A stretch of 37,101 nt of DNA from NCBI GenBank assembly GCA_021814065.1, contig JAKAIZ010000004.1, positions 1 to 37,101 of the forward strand, given 5' to 3'. A model generated the notes under the pieces. That model searched no databases, was not told where the DNA came from, and saw nothing but the letters and a program-made list of their open reading frames with translations. Shown one piece after another: positions 16,635-25,362 of this stretch (its first letter is position 1; every line of letters starts with the position of its first letter). The stretch comes from Nitrospirota bacterium. Its GTDB lineage: Bacteria; Nitrospirota; Thermodesulfovibrionia; Thermodesulfovibrionales; UBA6898. The translations under genes were made by a program, and so were the position numbers.

Positions 16635-17715
16635 AGTTCTCCACCCACTTCAGGAACGCCCCGACCACAAAGGGATCGAACTGGGTCCCGGCGCATCTCA
16701 TGATTTCGTTGATCGCGTCTTCCTTCGTTTTCATTTTCCGGTAGGGTCTGTCTGAAGTCATCGCATCGAAGGCGTCCGCCACGGCGAGAATGCGCGCCAT
16801 AAGCGGTATCTCTTCCCGCTTCAGACCGAAGATGCCGTTCCGCCCGTCCCAGTGTTCGTGATGATATTTAACACCCTGGATGATTTCTTTGAACTGCTTC
16901 AGTTCCACGAGTATTTCGGCGCCGAGGGCGGCATGCCTCTTGATCTCGATCCATTCCTCCGGTTTGAGCTTGCCGTTCTTGTTCAGGATCTCTTTCGGCG
17001 TAGCAATCTTCCCTATGTCGTGAAGGAGCGCACTGATTTTCAGCTTCTCCAGCACCTCTTTCTCGAGCCCCAATACCCGGCCGATGCCGATGGAATACTC
17101 CGTGACCCGCTCCGTATGCCCTGCTGTCCAGCATGAGGACGCCTCAAGCGCCTTCACAAGCGACCGTATCGCGCCCAACAGCAGCGACTCAAGCTCGCTG
17201 TAAAGCATGGCGTTTTCTATCGCAAGTCCCGCCTGGGCCCCAATCGCCGAGAGGAGCTTGGAATCGTTTGAATAAAATTCCTCTTTGGACTGCTTGTCCG
17301 CGACCACGATTGCGCCGATGACCTTAACCTTGCCGATAAGGGGGCAGACCATCAGCGACGACAGTTCAGGCATAAAGTCTTTATGCTCCGTCTCGGCAAG
17401 CCTGCAAAAAGCCGACGCTTTTTTTGAATCTATCGAGTTCCAGATGGCCCTCGACTTCTTGTCGAACACGCGCGTATCATCCCAGTTTCCCTTGCTCACC
17501 TTCGTGCTGAGCTTCTCGCCCTTTTCGTCGAGAAATAGGACTGCGGCGGTACGGACCCCGATCGTATTGATCGCCTCGTTCGTAATTCTCAGCGCGATCT
17601 CGTCGATGCTGAGGAAAGAGAAAACCTCGGATATGCGGTAGAGAAGGGAGAGCTCCTCGTATACGTTGCTCAGCTCCTGGATCGTCAATGATAGGTCATG
17701 TTCACGGCTTATCAA
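16603..17715 (-). CDS. GAF/HD-GYP-type phosphohydrolase
   Basis: A 370-residue cytoplasmic protein: coiled lead, GAF domain (about 40-175), then an HD-GYP-like domain. HDIGK (about 235) and HHE (about 283) keep the metal-binding residues of cyclic-di-GMP phosphodiesterases, but the signature after HHE-WDG reads RNGIFGL instead of xGYPxGL, so the GYP triplet itself is replaced. Activity on c-di-GMP or another nucleotide is therefore uncertain. It starts at TTG 17715 (AGAGG nine bases upstream), overlapping the receiver gene by 14 bp, and is the last gene of the YeiH-kinase-receiver operon. Probably the output arm of that pathway. Confidence 0.88.
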   Translation of the reverse strand: MISREHDLSLTIQELSNVYEELSLLYRISEVFSFLSIDEIALRITNEAINTIGVRTAAVLFLDEKGEKLSTKVSKGNWDDTRVFDKKSRAIWNSIDSKKASAFCRLAETEHKDFMPELSSLMVCPLIGKVKVIGAIVVADKQSKEEFYSNDSKLLSAIGAQAGLAIENAMLYSELESLLLGAIRSLVKALEASSCWTAGHTERVTEYSIGIGRVLGLEKEVLEKLKISALLHDIGKIATPKEILNKNGKLKPEEWIEIKRHAALGAEILVELKQFKEIIQGVKYHHEHWDGRNGIFGLKREEIPLMARILAVADAFDAMTSDRPYRKMKTKEDAINEIMRCAGTQFDPFVVGAFLKWVENFSPQRRVSGF

Positions 17716-18076
17716 CTATCATCACCTCTTCCACCATTTCCAAAAGCGCCTTGGGACTGAAGGGCTTCGTGATGTACCGCGTAACGCCGCTGCGCAGGCC
17801 GAGTTGCTCGTCCGCATCCTGACCTTTCGCGGTAAGCATAAAGATGGGGATTTCCGCTATTTCGGGATCGCGCTTAAGGATCTTGCAGAGTTCTATGCCG
17901 CTGAGTTCCGGCATCATCCAGTCGAGGATGATAAGCCCCGGCTTTTCCTTCTTTATGACCTCTACCGCGCCCACGCTGCTCCTCAGGGTTACGACGTCAA
18001 TCATGGCCTTCTTGAGCTTGTCCTCAATCATCATCAGGATGAACGGTTCATCATCAATTACCACGACCTTTTTCAT
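17702..18076 (-). CDS. CheY-like single-domain response regulator
   Basis: A 124-residue receiver without output domain. The acidic pair D8-D9, phosphoacceptor D52 (LIILDWMMP), T82 and K104 (ITKPFSP) are all present. It overlaps the histidine kinase stop by four bases (ATGA) and the HD-GYP start by 14 bases, so the three are translated together. It likely receives phosphate from the kinase and acts by protein contact, perhaps on the HD-GYP protein encoded immediately downstream. Confidence 0.93.
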   Translation of the reverse strand: MKKVVVIDDEPFILMMIEDKLKKAMIDVVTLRSSVGAVEVIKKEKPGLIILDWMMPELSGIELCKILKRDPEIAEIPIFMLTAKGQDADEQLGLRSGVTRYITKPFSPKALLEMVEEVMIVDKP

Positions 18077-21000
18077 TTCATCTCCCGTCGGGGAAGCGAC
18101 AAGACCACTTCTGTCCCTTCGCCAGGTTTACTCCTGATTTCCATGCTGCCGCCATGCATCTTGACGATCTCACGACACAGAGAGAGACCAAGTCCTGTTC
18201 CCTTGATCCGCTGCCCGTGCTTGCCGCGATAAAACCTTTCGGGAAGATGAGAGAGGTCGTCCTCCGAGATGCCCCACCCGCTGTCGGAAACGGTAATCAC
18301 GACACCCCCTTTCGCATCCTCTACGCTGATATGGACACGGCACCCATCGTCTGAAAACATCAGCGAATTGTCGATAAGATTCGTCAGCACTTGCTTTATC
18401 TTCCCCTCGTCCCCGACCACATATCGGGCCCCGTCGACATCATATTTAATCTCGGCCTTCTTTTTTTCCACGAGCGGAGAAAAAGACCGCGACAGGCCCG
18501 ACAAAAGTTCTTCCATGTCTACACTTACCAGTTTCAAGATCTCTTTGCCGCTCTCTATCCGCGCGATACTCAACAGATCGGAGACCATATTGGACAGCCT
18601 TATCCCCTCACTCAGAATAGTACGCAGATATTTCTTCGCCCGCTTGTCGTCGATGTCTTCTTCAAGAATCATCTCGGTCATTCCCACGATTGCGGAGAGC
18701 GGTGTTCTGAATTCGTGCGAGACTGACCGTATTATCTCGGTTTTCATCCGGTCTATCTCTTTCTCGTGGCTTATGTCCCGCACCAGGTTTACTACCCCGG
18801 ACACCCCTCCCCCTGCGTCCAGCACCGGGGTGGCGCTTATCAGGACTGCATTTCTGTTTTGGAAAGCGCTGGTCAGGAAGGTCTCCCGGCTCATCCTGCC
18901 TCCGTTCAGCGCATCATCGAAACATTCACCGAGGGAAAACCTGAAATCAATGTTGTCATCCGAATACCTGAACACGTCGCAGATCGGCATCCCGACGGCA
19001 GCGGCAGCTGTAACGCCCGTCATTATTGAGAAGGCCTTATTGACTGAAATGATCCTGCCGTTGACATCGACTGTAATTATACCATCCGCCACGCTCTGAA
19101 GAATAGTGTCCGAGAGTCCCTTTTCCGTAATCGCCTTAAGATAAAAATCCGATCGCTCTATCGATACGGCCAGGATATTCGCGATAATCTTGAGGAAATG
19201 GAGTTCGTCTTCCTTAAACTCCCTCGTCCCCAAATAATAGAGGGAATATACACCGACAGTCTTTTCCCCAATATGCATGGGAACGGCGATGACAGACTGG
19301 AACTGCGAGTTGCCTATATCGGAGGCCAGATAAAATTTGGCCTCCGCCCGGATGTCTGCAATCACTGTGGGGGCCCTTCTCTCCACGGAATATCCCTCGA
19401 TGGAACTTACCGTGTTCGCATAAATAAGTTTGCCCTCTCTCCCGCTTTCGGGAGCTGCCGACTTGAGGATGAAATTCCCCTTCTGGTCCCTTACGAGCAG
19501 CCAGACAAGATCAGCCGAGAATATGTTCCTGATCAATTCGAGAACCGGTCCCATCACGTCCCTCAGTTCTATCGCCGACCCCAGCCTCGTCGAGAGCGAG
19601 AGGATCTGCGCCTGCTCTTCCTCCCGCCTGGATCTCTGGTGCTCGTAAAGTTCCCTCATCTTCTCGTACAGCTTGATATTTTCGAGAGCAATCCCAGTCA
19701 TTTCTCCAACGGAAGTGAGGATATTTTCTTCCTCGGATGTGAAATTATGCGTCCTGAAACTAAAGAGGCAGAAGACGCCGATGACCCTCTCCTTGCCACG
19801 GACGGGTATGCAGCAATATCCCTTCATCCCCGAATGTTTTATAAAGGACCGCTCTATCCTTTGGTCCTTCGAAAGGTCCGAGGTCGTCATCACCTGCCCG
19901 GTGACCGCCACCCTGCCGGGTACGTCCTCACCGAGCCTTATCCTCCCCATCATCTTCACGAATTCCTCCGATATCCCGCGGTGATACTGACAGACCATCT
20001 CTCTTTTGGCATCGTCGATGAAAAATATACCTCCCCCGTCCATGCTCAGCATCTCTATCATCCTGTCGAGGATTTTCGTAAATATTTCGTCTGCTCTCAA
20101 TGACTTACTGAGAATTCCGGCGATACTGTTAAGTGCAACCAACTCTCTGTTTTTGTTGAATATCTCTTCCTCGTGTTTCATGCGTCCCGTAACATCCCGG
20201 ATGAGTTCTATCACGTGAAGCACGTTGCCCGAGGAATCCTTGATGGGACTCGCCACGATTTCGTGAAACTTTCTTTCGCCGGAAGGACCGGCGTGCTGGT
20301 GAGTCGTCCGGTAATTCTTTCCGGTGATGAACACAGTCTGGGCAGGACACTCGTGCCCCTCGGTCCAGCACGGCTTACCCATATGGTGGGCTATCACATG
20401 ACAAAACTGACCGATCACAGGCCCCCCCGCCTCCGTCATGGCGACCCTGTTCGCCCTGATAATGTTGTACCCCTTGTCGATCACGAAGAGCTGGTCTTCG
20501 ATGCTGTCCATGATCGTTTCGACGTATTCCTTCTCGCGCTGTAGCTCGTTTCGGAGTTCCCGCTGTTCCCTGAAGTCTTTAAAAATACCGATCTTACCGA
20601 CTATCTTGTCCCCTTCGAATATCGGAGACCCGCTGATCAGCACCGGTATTTGTATACCGTCCCGCGAGAGCATGCTGATCTCATAAATCGATGAAATCCC
20701 CCTGTCTCTTTTCTCCTCAATTTGCTTGCGGATCACAGCGGCATTTTTCTCGTCGAAGAAATCATAGAGCAAAGCGCCTAATACTTCTTCCCTCGCATAA
20801 CCGAACATCCTGGTAAATGCCGGATTCACGTCCGAAATCCTATTTCCCGCGTCAACGACCCAGAGAGGATCTACCATCGCGCCCACATACGTGTCTTTAC
20901 GCTGCAGCTCAAGCGTCTTTTCACGCAGGGTAGCCGCCATCTCGTTGAAGGCCCTCGTCACTTCACCAAGTTCGTCATCGGAGACGATCGGCAGACGTAT

Positions 21001-21324
21001 GTCGAGATTGCCCTCCTTCATCAGTTTCGATCCTCTCAGAAGCCCTTTCAGAGAGATCAGCATGCCCCTCGAAAAGAGGATGGACAGCATGAGCGCAAGC
21101 ACCAGAATGTAAAACACAAAGGGAACCAGTGATTCGATAAGTTTGTCGGAAAACTCCCTGTGCGGTTGTGTATAATCCCCATTCCCGGGGGGATGGAGCG
21201 ACTCCTCCTCCGCAATCATCTTATTGACCTGTTTCACGACGGTAAATGTCAATGGCACCACGATAAGGGACGCGAAGATCAGAAAGATTACGATATGTTT
21301 ATAGATAATCTTCGTTTTCGCCAT
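18073..21324 (-). CDS. Multi-domain membrane sensor histidine kinase (HAMP-PAS-PAS-GAF-GAF-PAS-HisKA-HATPase)
   Basis: A 1083-residue inner-membrane kinase. Two membrane helices (about 11-33 and 68-90) enclose a short outer loop; a HAMP linker follows (ending DDELGEVTRAFNEMAATL). Then come a PAS domain (about 145-260), a second PAS with a Cys/His-rich segment FCHVIAHHMGKPCWTEGHEC (about 307-326), two GAF domains (about 400-555 and 575-735), a third PAS (about 740-850), HisKA with SVSHEFRTPL (His near 870), and an ATPase with NLIDNSLMFS, DSGWGI and GTGLGLSL. It overlaps YeiH (TGATG) and the receiver (ATGA). The many sensor domains imply intracellular redox or ligand sensing; the ligand is not identifiable. 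Confidence 0.94.
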   Translation of the reverse strand: MAKTKIIYKHIVIFLIFASLIVVPLTFTVVKQVNKMIAEEESLHPPGNGDYTQPHREFSDKLIESLVPFVFYILVLALMLSILFSRGMLISLKGLLRGSKLMKEGNLDIRLPIVSDDELGEVTRAFNEMAATLREKTLELQRKDTYVGAMVDPLWVVDAGNRISDVNPAFTRMFGYAREEVLGALLYDFFDEKNAAVIRKQIEEKRDRGISSIYEISMLSRDGIQIPVLISGSPIFEGDKIVGKIGIFKDFREQRELRNELQREKEYVETIMDSIEDQLFVIDKGYNIIRANRVAMTEAGGPVIGQFCHVIAHHMGKPCWTEGHECPAQTVFITGKNYRTTHQHAGPSGERKFHEIVASPIKDSSGNVLHVIELIRDVTGRMKHEEEIFNKNRELVALNSIAGILSKSLRADEIFTKILDRMIEMLSMDGGGIFFIDDAKREMVCQYHRGISEEFVKMMGRIRLGEDVPGRVAVTGQVMTTSDLSKDQRIERSFIKHSGMKGYCCIPVRGKERVIGVFCLFSFRTHNFTSEEENILTSVGEMTGIALENIKLYEKMRELYEHQRSRREEEQAQILSLSTRLGSAIELRDVMGPVLELIRNIFSADLVWLLVRDQKGNFILKSAAPESGREGKLIYANTVSSIEGYSVERRAPTVIADIRAEAKFYLASDIGNSQFQSVIAVPMHIGEKTVGVYSLYYLGTREFKEDELHFLKIIANILAVSIERSDFYLKAITEKGLSDTILQSVADGIITVDVNGRIISVNKAFSIMTGVTAAAAVGMPICDVFRYSDDNIDFRFSLGECFDDALNGGRMSRETFLTSAFQNRNAVLISATPVLDAGGGVSGVVNLVRDISHEKEIDRMKTEIIRSVSHEFRTPLSAIVGMTEMILEEDIDDKRAKKYLRTILSEGIRLSNMVSDLLSIARIESGKEILKLVSVDMEELLSGLSRSFSPLVEKKKAEIKYDVDGARYVVGDEGKIKQVLTNLIDNSLMFSDDGCRVHISVEDAKGGVVITVSDSGWGISEDDLSHLPERFYRGKHGQRIKGTGLGLSLCREIVKMHGGSMEIRSKPGEGTEVVLSLPRREMK

Positions 21325-22271
21325 CAGAACAAGTTCCTAATAAGATACATGAGCAAAACAACCAGGCCCCAGGAAAAAGAGATCACCCCAAGCGGCAGAA
21401 TACCCTGTTCTATGAGGGAATCAAAATCAACGGAAAAACCGATTGCCGCAAGCGCCGCGCTAAGGCAGAAATTGCTCGTGCCCTTGAAATACTCCATAAC
21501 ATGCGCAAACGCTCCGCTCATGTTCACCCCCACTGCAAGGAGTATAAAAACGATCACGAACCACGGGATCTTCACTCGCCTTCCCTCCTTCCCGGAATAA
21601 AAAAGCGAGGCAGTCACGAGGAAGAAAAGAAAGGACATCCTGATGAGTTTGATCTTCTCCGCAGCAGCAGGACATTCAGGACATACGTTCAGTGCCGCCA
21701 CCTTCACTTGTCCGAGCATCGGCAGTGTCGTACCGGCCAGAAAGTTGAATTCGACGCGTGTCAGCGAAAGGGTGTCGTTGAGCATCGGATAGAAGATCAT
21801 CCCGGTCAGCCCAAGCATCATCACAGATATTACCGCTACGGATGTCTCCTCTCTCTTCGCCCCTATCAGCGGTGAAATAACGGCAATCGCAGATGCCCCG
21901 CATACCGAAAGTCCGGACGCGAGAAGCACTGCCACTTTTTTTTCAATGCCGAATATCCCTGCGATAAGAAGCGTAAGCCCGAACAGCGCCGAGAATACCA
22001 AAAAAATCGCCAGCAACTGCCCCCAGCGCAGCTCGTCCAGAACAAGCTGCGATCCGTACAGCGCGATCCCGAGGGGGAGGAAGAAAGTCAGGGCTGTCTC
22101 CGTTCCCCTTTCGAAATAGTCCCTGTTGCCGATCATGTTCCCCGCAAGCATGCCGACGATGATCGAGATTACAAGGGCATCGAAAGAGGCATGAAGAGTC
22201 GACAAAAAATATGCCAATGCGGCAATGACAAGGACGACGCAGAATCCCGCGATATGATCTTCGGTCTTCAT
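21324..22271 (-). CDS. YeiH/UPF0324-family integral membrane protein
   Basis: A polytopic membrane protein with about ten hydrophobic segments. The family features GLSVCGASAIAVISPL and GTTLPMLGQVKVAA are clear, as is the LPLGIALYGSQL region. Some members have been proposed as sulfate or other anion exporters, but function is not settled. A CPEC motif sits in the loop after GQVKVAALNV. The frame opens at GTG 22361 with an ATG at 22313; ATG 22271 (315 residues, MKTEDHIAG) matches the usual family start best, although no strong ribosome-binding site marks any of them. The stop overlaps the kinase start (TGATG), so it heads the signalling operon. Confidence 0.85.
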   Translation of the reverse strand: MKTEDHIAGFCVVLVIAALAYFLSTLHASFDALVISIIVGMLAGNMIGNRDYFERGTETALTFFLPLGIALYGSQLVLDELRWGQLLAIFLVFSALFGLTLLIAGIFGIEKKVAVLLASGLSVCGASAIAVISPLIGAKREETSVAVISVMMLGLTGMIFYPMLNDTLSLTRVEFNFLAGTTLPMLGQVKVAALNVCPECPAAAEKIKLIRMSFLFFLVTASLFYSGKEGRRVKIPWFVIVFILLAVGVNMSGAFAHVMEYFKGTSNFCLSAALAAIGFSVDFDSLIEQGILPLGVISFSWGLVVLLMYLIRNLF

Positions 22272-22458
22272 GTTTTTTTTTATGTTTTTCTCAAGTGTAC
22301 CATAAATACCCGCCATGAAGAAACAGGCCGTATTGTCCCCGAAGAAGCCGTTGACGACCACGTTCAGTCGGAATACGCCTGGCAGACGAAAAGTCCCGTC
22401 TGGATGCTGTCCTTACTGTTACTTATTTAAGCGGAACAATGAAGGCAGTGTTTGATTG

Positions 22459-22475
22459 TGATTCAAGTAAACGCA
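22459..22475 (-). repeat. Dispersed intergenic repeat, copy C
   Basis: TGATTCAAGTAAACGCA on the plus strand, one mismatch from the 17-mer at 36621-36637 and the complement of that at 15109-15125. Read on the minus strand it points toward the YeiH gene, and the following CACAATCAAA also resembles copy B. Confidence 0.55.
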
Positions 22476-22491
22476 GGCGAGACCCTCGCCT
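22475..22491 (-). terminator. Hairpin after hisS, possible weak terminator
   Basis: AGGCGAG, a three-base loop and CTCGCCT form a perfect 7-bp stem just downstream of the hisS stop. The minus-strand tail GCGTTTAC is poor in T, so termination efficiency is doubtful; the hairpin abuts repeat copy C. Confidence 0.35.
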
Positions 22492-22499
22492 CCCCTTAG

Positions 22500-23789
22500 C
22501 TATGGTCGGTGCTCTTCCGCTTTACCTCGCGCCACACTGCGCAGGAAGTCGCGCAAGCCAGACGCAGCGACTGCACCTTCGGCCGCATCCGAAAGCCTCT
22601 TCCATTTCAGCTCACCTGCACGCAGTTCGTCATCGCCGATGATAAAGACATACTCTGCAGCGAGACGGTCTGCCTTTCTCATCTGGCTTTTCAACGAGGC
22701 TGCGCCATCGCCGAGTTCGGTCCAGTACCCATCCTGCCGCAGGCCGTCCGCAATGAGGATACCCTCGGCGCCGGCCCTCTCCCCGATCACCGCGATAAAA
22801 GCGGCGGGGCGTGGGAGGTCCTCCCGCACAGTCATTTTCAGGAGCTCGACGATTCTCTCCATACCTACAGCAAATCCCACCGCAGGCGTCTCCGGCCCGC
22901 CGAACTCCTTCACCAGCCGGTCATATCTTCCCCCGGCGGCGACCGCGTTCTGGGCGCCCAGGTTCTCGCTCGTCACTTCGAAGGTGGTACGTGTGTAGTA
23001 GTCAAGTCCCCTCACCATCTCAGGGTTCACCACATAGGAGATACCGAGCTTTTCGAGCAGATGAAGGAGCCTTTCGAAATGCGCCCTGCAGTCTTCACAG
23101 AGGTGATCGGTTACCCTGGGTGCCCCCTTTCTAACCTCCCTGCAGCCCTCCACTTTGCAATCCAGAATCCTCAGCGGGTTCACGTGGTATCTGCGCCGGC
23201 AGTCGGTACACAGGTCGTCGAGTCTGCCGGCAAAAAAAGACAAAAGTGCCTCCTTGAACACAGGTCTGCACTTTTCGCATCCGATCGAATTGACCTGAAA
23301 CCTGAGATTGGGCAGCCCGACCCCGGCAAGAAATCGCCCCAGCATCGAAAGCATCTCGGCGTCGGTCTCGGCATGCGGAGAGCCGAAACACTCCGCCCCT
23401 GTCTGGTAAAATTGTCTCAAACGTCCCAACTGCGGCCTTTCGTATCTGAACATCGGCCCTGCATAATAGAATTTTTGCGGTGACGGCATATTGAAAAGGT
23501 GGTTTTCCACATAACAACGGACCACCGGTGCGGTCCCTTCAGGCCTGAGAGTGATGCTGCGGCCGCCCTTGTCCTCAAAGGTGTACATCTCCTTTTCTAC
23601 GATATCGGTGTCCTCGCCGATGCTCCTCGTAAAGACGCCCGTTGCTTCGACGATCGGCGGCCTAATCTCCCCGAACCCGAAAGACGAGAATACCTCCCGC
23701 GCCTTCTCTTCGACCGACTGCCAGATGTAAATATCAGGCGGCATGACATCTTTCATGCCCTTCAGCGCCTGGAAACGTCCGGAACTCAT
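22500..23789 (-). CDS. hisS: Histidyl-tRNA synthetase
   Basis: A 429-residue class II synthetase. Motif 2 (FRYERPQLGRLRQFYQTGAE), the histidine-A region VRGLDYYTRTTFE and motif 3 (AVGFAVGMER) are present, and the C-terminal anticodon-binding domain is complete. A Cys-rich insertion (about 170-240, with CEKC, CTDC, CKVEGC and CEDC pairs) is seen in this family in several phyla. ATG 23789 overlaps the divIVA stop by four bases, so it is the last gene of the yggS-proC-yggT-divIVA-hisS operon. Confidence 0.97.
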   Translation of the reverse strand: MSSGRFQALKGMKDVMPPDIYIWQSVEEKAREVFSSFGFGEIRPPIVEATGVFTRSIGEDTDIVEKEMYTFEDKGGRSITLRPEGTAPVVRCYVENHLFNMPSPQKFYYAGPMFRYERPQLGRLRQFYQTGAECFGSPHAETDAEMLSMLGRFLAGVGLPNLRFQVNSIGCEKCRPVFKEALLSFFAGRLDDLCTDCRRRYHVNPLRILDCKVEGCREVRKGAPRVTDHLCEDCRAHFERLLHLLEKLGISYVVNPEMVRGLDYYTRTTFEVTSENLGAQNAVAAGGRYDRLVKEFGGPETPAVGFAVGMERIVELLKMTVREDLPRPAAFIAVIGERAGAEGILIADGLRQDGYWTELGDGAASLKSQMRKADRLAAEYVFIIGDDELRAGELKWKRLSDAAEGAVAASGLRDFLRSVARGKAEEHRP

Positions 23790-24265
23790 TCTTCGCCTTC
23801 TCCCCTGTTTTCGCCTTCCCTGAACGCATCGTGTTCGAGCATCCTGACATGATTTTCGATCAGCCTCTTCAGCTCTTCCTTGAAATGACGGCGTATCCCT
23901 TTCAGATCGACGATGTCTTCGTGGATCTTTATCACCTTCTCCTGCGCCTCCCTGACCAGATTATCGGCCCTTAACTCCGCCTCCTTGATCAGGAGTTCCG
24001 CCTCCTTCCGCGCATTGGTCTTGTAATCTTCGACCATCTGCTGGGCCGTCATGAGGGTCTCGCGCATCGTAGATTCCATATCTTTGTACTCCTTGATATG
24101 ATTCTCCGCCCTCTGCACGTTCTCCTTCAGCGAAGCGTTCTCCCGGAGAAGCTCCTCCATCTCCTCCCTGATCACTTCAAGAAAGGCGTAGACCTCCTCG
24201 ACATCGAACCCCCTGAACTTCATCGGGAACTGCTTCTGCTGAATGTCCAGCGGCGTGATTCTCAT
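23786..24265 (-). CDS. divIVA: DivIVA-domain protein
   Basis: A 159-residue protein with the conserved N-terminal lipid-binding start MRITPLDIQQKQFPMKFRGFDVEEVYAFLE followed by a long coiled coil (about 30-150). DivIVA proteins recognise curved membrane at poles or division sites and organise cell growth or division. GAGGAGGAT, lying in the end of yggT, precedes ATG 24265. The neighbourhood (yggS, yggT) is the same as in the Gram-positive ylm/divIVA cluster, supporting a role in division or envelope growth. Confidence 0.93.
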   Translation of the reverse strand: MRITPLDIQQKQFPMKFRGFDVEEVYAFLEVIREEMEELLRENASLKENVQRAENHIKEYKDMESTMRETLMTAQQMVEDYKTNARKEAELLIKEAELRADNLVREAQEKVIKIHEDIVDLKGIRRHFKEELKRLIENHVRMLEHDAFREGENRGEGEE

Positions 24266-24268
24266 AGC

Positions 24269-24574
24269 TTATCCTCCTCCAAACCTGATTCCTATTTTTA
24301 TGAGAGACCGTACCAGAAATGACTGCACGAATATAATAGCAAGAATGACCACGATAGGAGAAATATCGATCGGCCCGAGCCTATGACCGATGACCCTTCT
24401 GATAGGACGAAAGACCGGCTCGGTCACGGAGTAGAGAAACCTGACGATGGGGTTATAGGGGTCCGGATTCACCCAGCTTATCAGCGCCGCAACAATGACG
24501 ACCCACTTATAGATCTCAAGCAGCATGTCGAAGATCTTTGCCACGGCAACGATGAAATCACCAAAGACGAACAC
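24269..24574 (-). CDS. yggT: YggT/YlmG-family membrane protein
   Basis: A 101-residue protein with two membrane segments (about 20-37 and 73-92) separated by ALISWVNPDPYNPIVRFLYSVTEPVFRPIRRVI, the conserved YggT loop. The family is linked to cell division and osmotic stress, without a defined activity. It starts at GTG 24574, overlapping the proC stop by one base (TAGTG), and its last codons hold the divIVA ribosome-binding site. Confidence 0.93.
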   Translation of the reverse strand: MFVFGDFIVAVAKIFDMLLEIYKWVVIVAALISWVNPDPYNPIVRFLYSVTEPVFRPIRRVIGHRLGPIDISPIVVILAIIFVQSFLVRSLIKIGIRFGGG

Positions 24575-25362
24575 TATTCCCTCCTTCCAAGTTCTTCCGA
24601 TCTCTTCCGCGCGGCCAGAAGGGCATCGAACACAATGTCTCGCACAGACTTCATCTCAAAGACCTTTAGTCCCGCCTCGGTAGTGCCGCCCGGCGAAGTC
24701 ACCATGATCCTCAATTTCTCGGGCGACATTCCCGAATCGAACAGCCTGGCCGTCCCGAGAAGCGTCTGGACCACCAGCACCGATGAATCGGCAGCAGAAA
24801 GCCCCATCTTTTCTCCTGCGGCGATCATCGCCTCGGCAAACAGCGCGAAGAAGGCCGGTCCGCTGCCGGATACGGCAGTGACCGCATCCATCATCTCTTC
24901 CGGGAGGGTGAGCACGCTTCCTATCGACATAAGAATAGCCTTCACCGTGTTCAGCCCGGGGCCGTAAAAACAGCCGCATAAGGACATGACCGACATGCCT
25001 TCCTGCACCAGCGCCGGGGTATTCGGCATCACTCTTATCAGCCGCTCGGTCTTCAGTTTGGATCCGAGATAGGCTAGCGTAATACCGGCGGCGATCGAGA
25101 CGACGGTCTTTTCTTCGCTCACCGCAGGGGTAATCTCATCGAGCACCGCGCCCATATTTTGCGGTTTTACGGCAAGTATGATGACATCGCAGGCCGAGAC
25201 GACCTCCACGTTGGAAGAGGTCGCCGAAAGGCCGTACGCCGCTGCAAGTTCATGCCGCCTTTCCTCTCTGGGCTCGGAGACCATAATGTCCCTCATCCCC
25301 TTCGACGTCATCCCCTTTATCATCGCCTCCGCCATATTTCCGCCGCCGATAAAGCCGATCAT
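24574..25362 (-). CDS. proC: Pyrroline-5-carboxylate reductase
   Basis: A 262-residue cytoplasmic enzyme that reduces pyrroline-5-carboxylate to proline with NAD(P)H. The N-terminal dinucleotide motif IGFIGGGNMAEAMIKG, the VIRVMPNTPALVQEG strand-loop and the C-terminal AVSGSGPAFF...SPGGTTEAG signature are clear. Length is normal. It overlaps yggS upstream (ATGA) and yggT downstream (TAGTG), so it is embedded in the division-linked operon. Confidence 0.97.
   Translation of the reverse strand: MIGFIGGGNMAEAMIKGMTSKGMRDIMVSEPREERRHELAAAYGLSATSSNVEVVSACDVIILAVKPQNMGAVLDEITPAVSEEKTVVSIAAGITLAYLGSKLKTERLIRVMPNTPALVQEGMSVMSLCGCFYGPGLNTVKAILMSIGSVLTLPEEMMDAVTAVSGSGPAFFALFAEAMIAAGEKMGLSAADSSVLVVQTLLGTARLFDSGMSPEKLRIMVTSPGGTTEAGLKVFEMKSVRDIVFDALLAARKRSEELGRRE

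Noticed and set aside
19198-20103. 301-codon plus-strand ORF opposite the histidine kinase
   Set aside because: Shadow of the kinase GAF domains.
22509-23483. 324-codon plus-strand ORF opposite hisS
   Set aside because: Shadow of hisS; no independent coding evidence.
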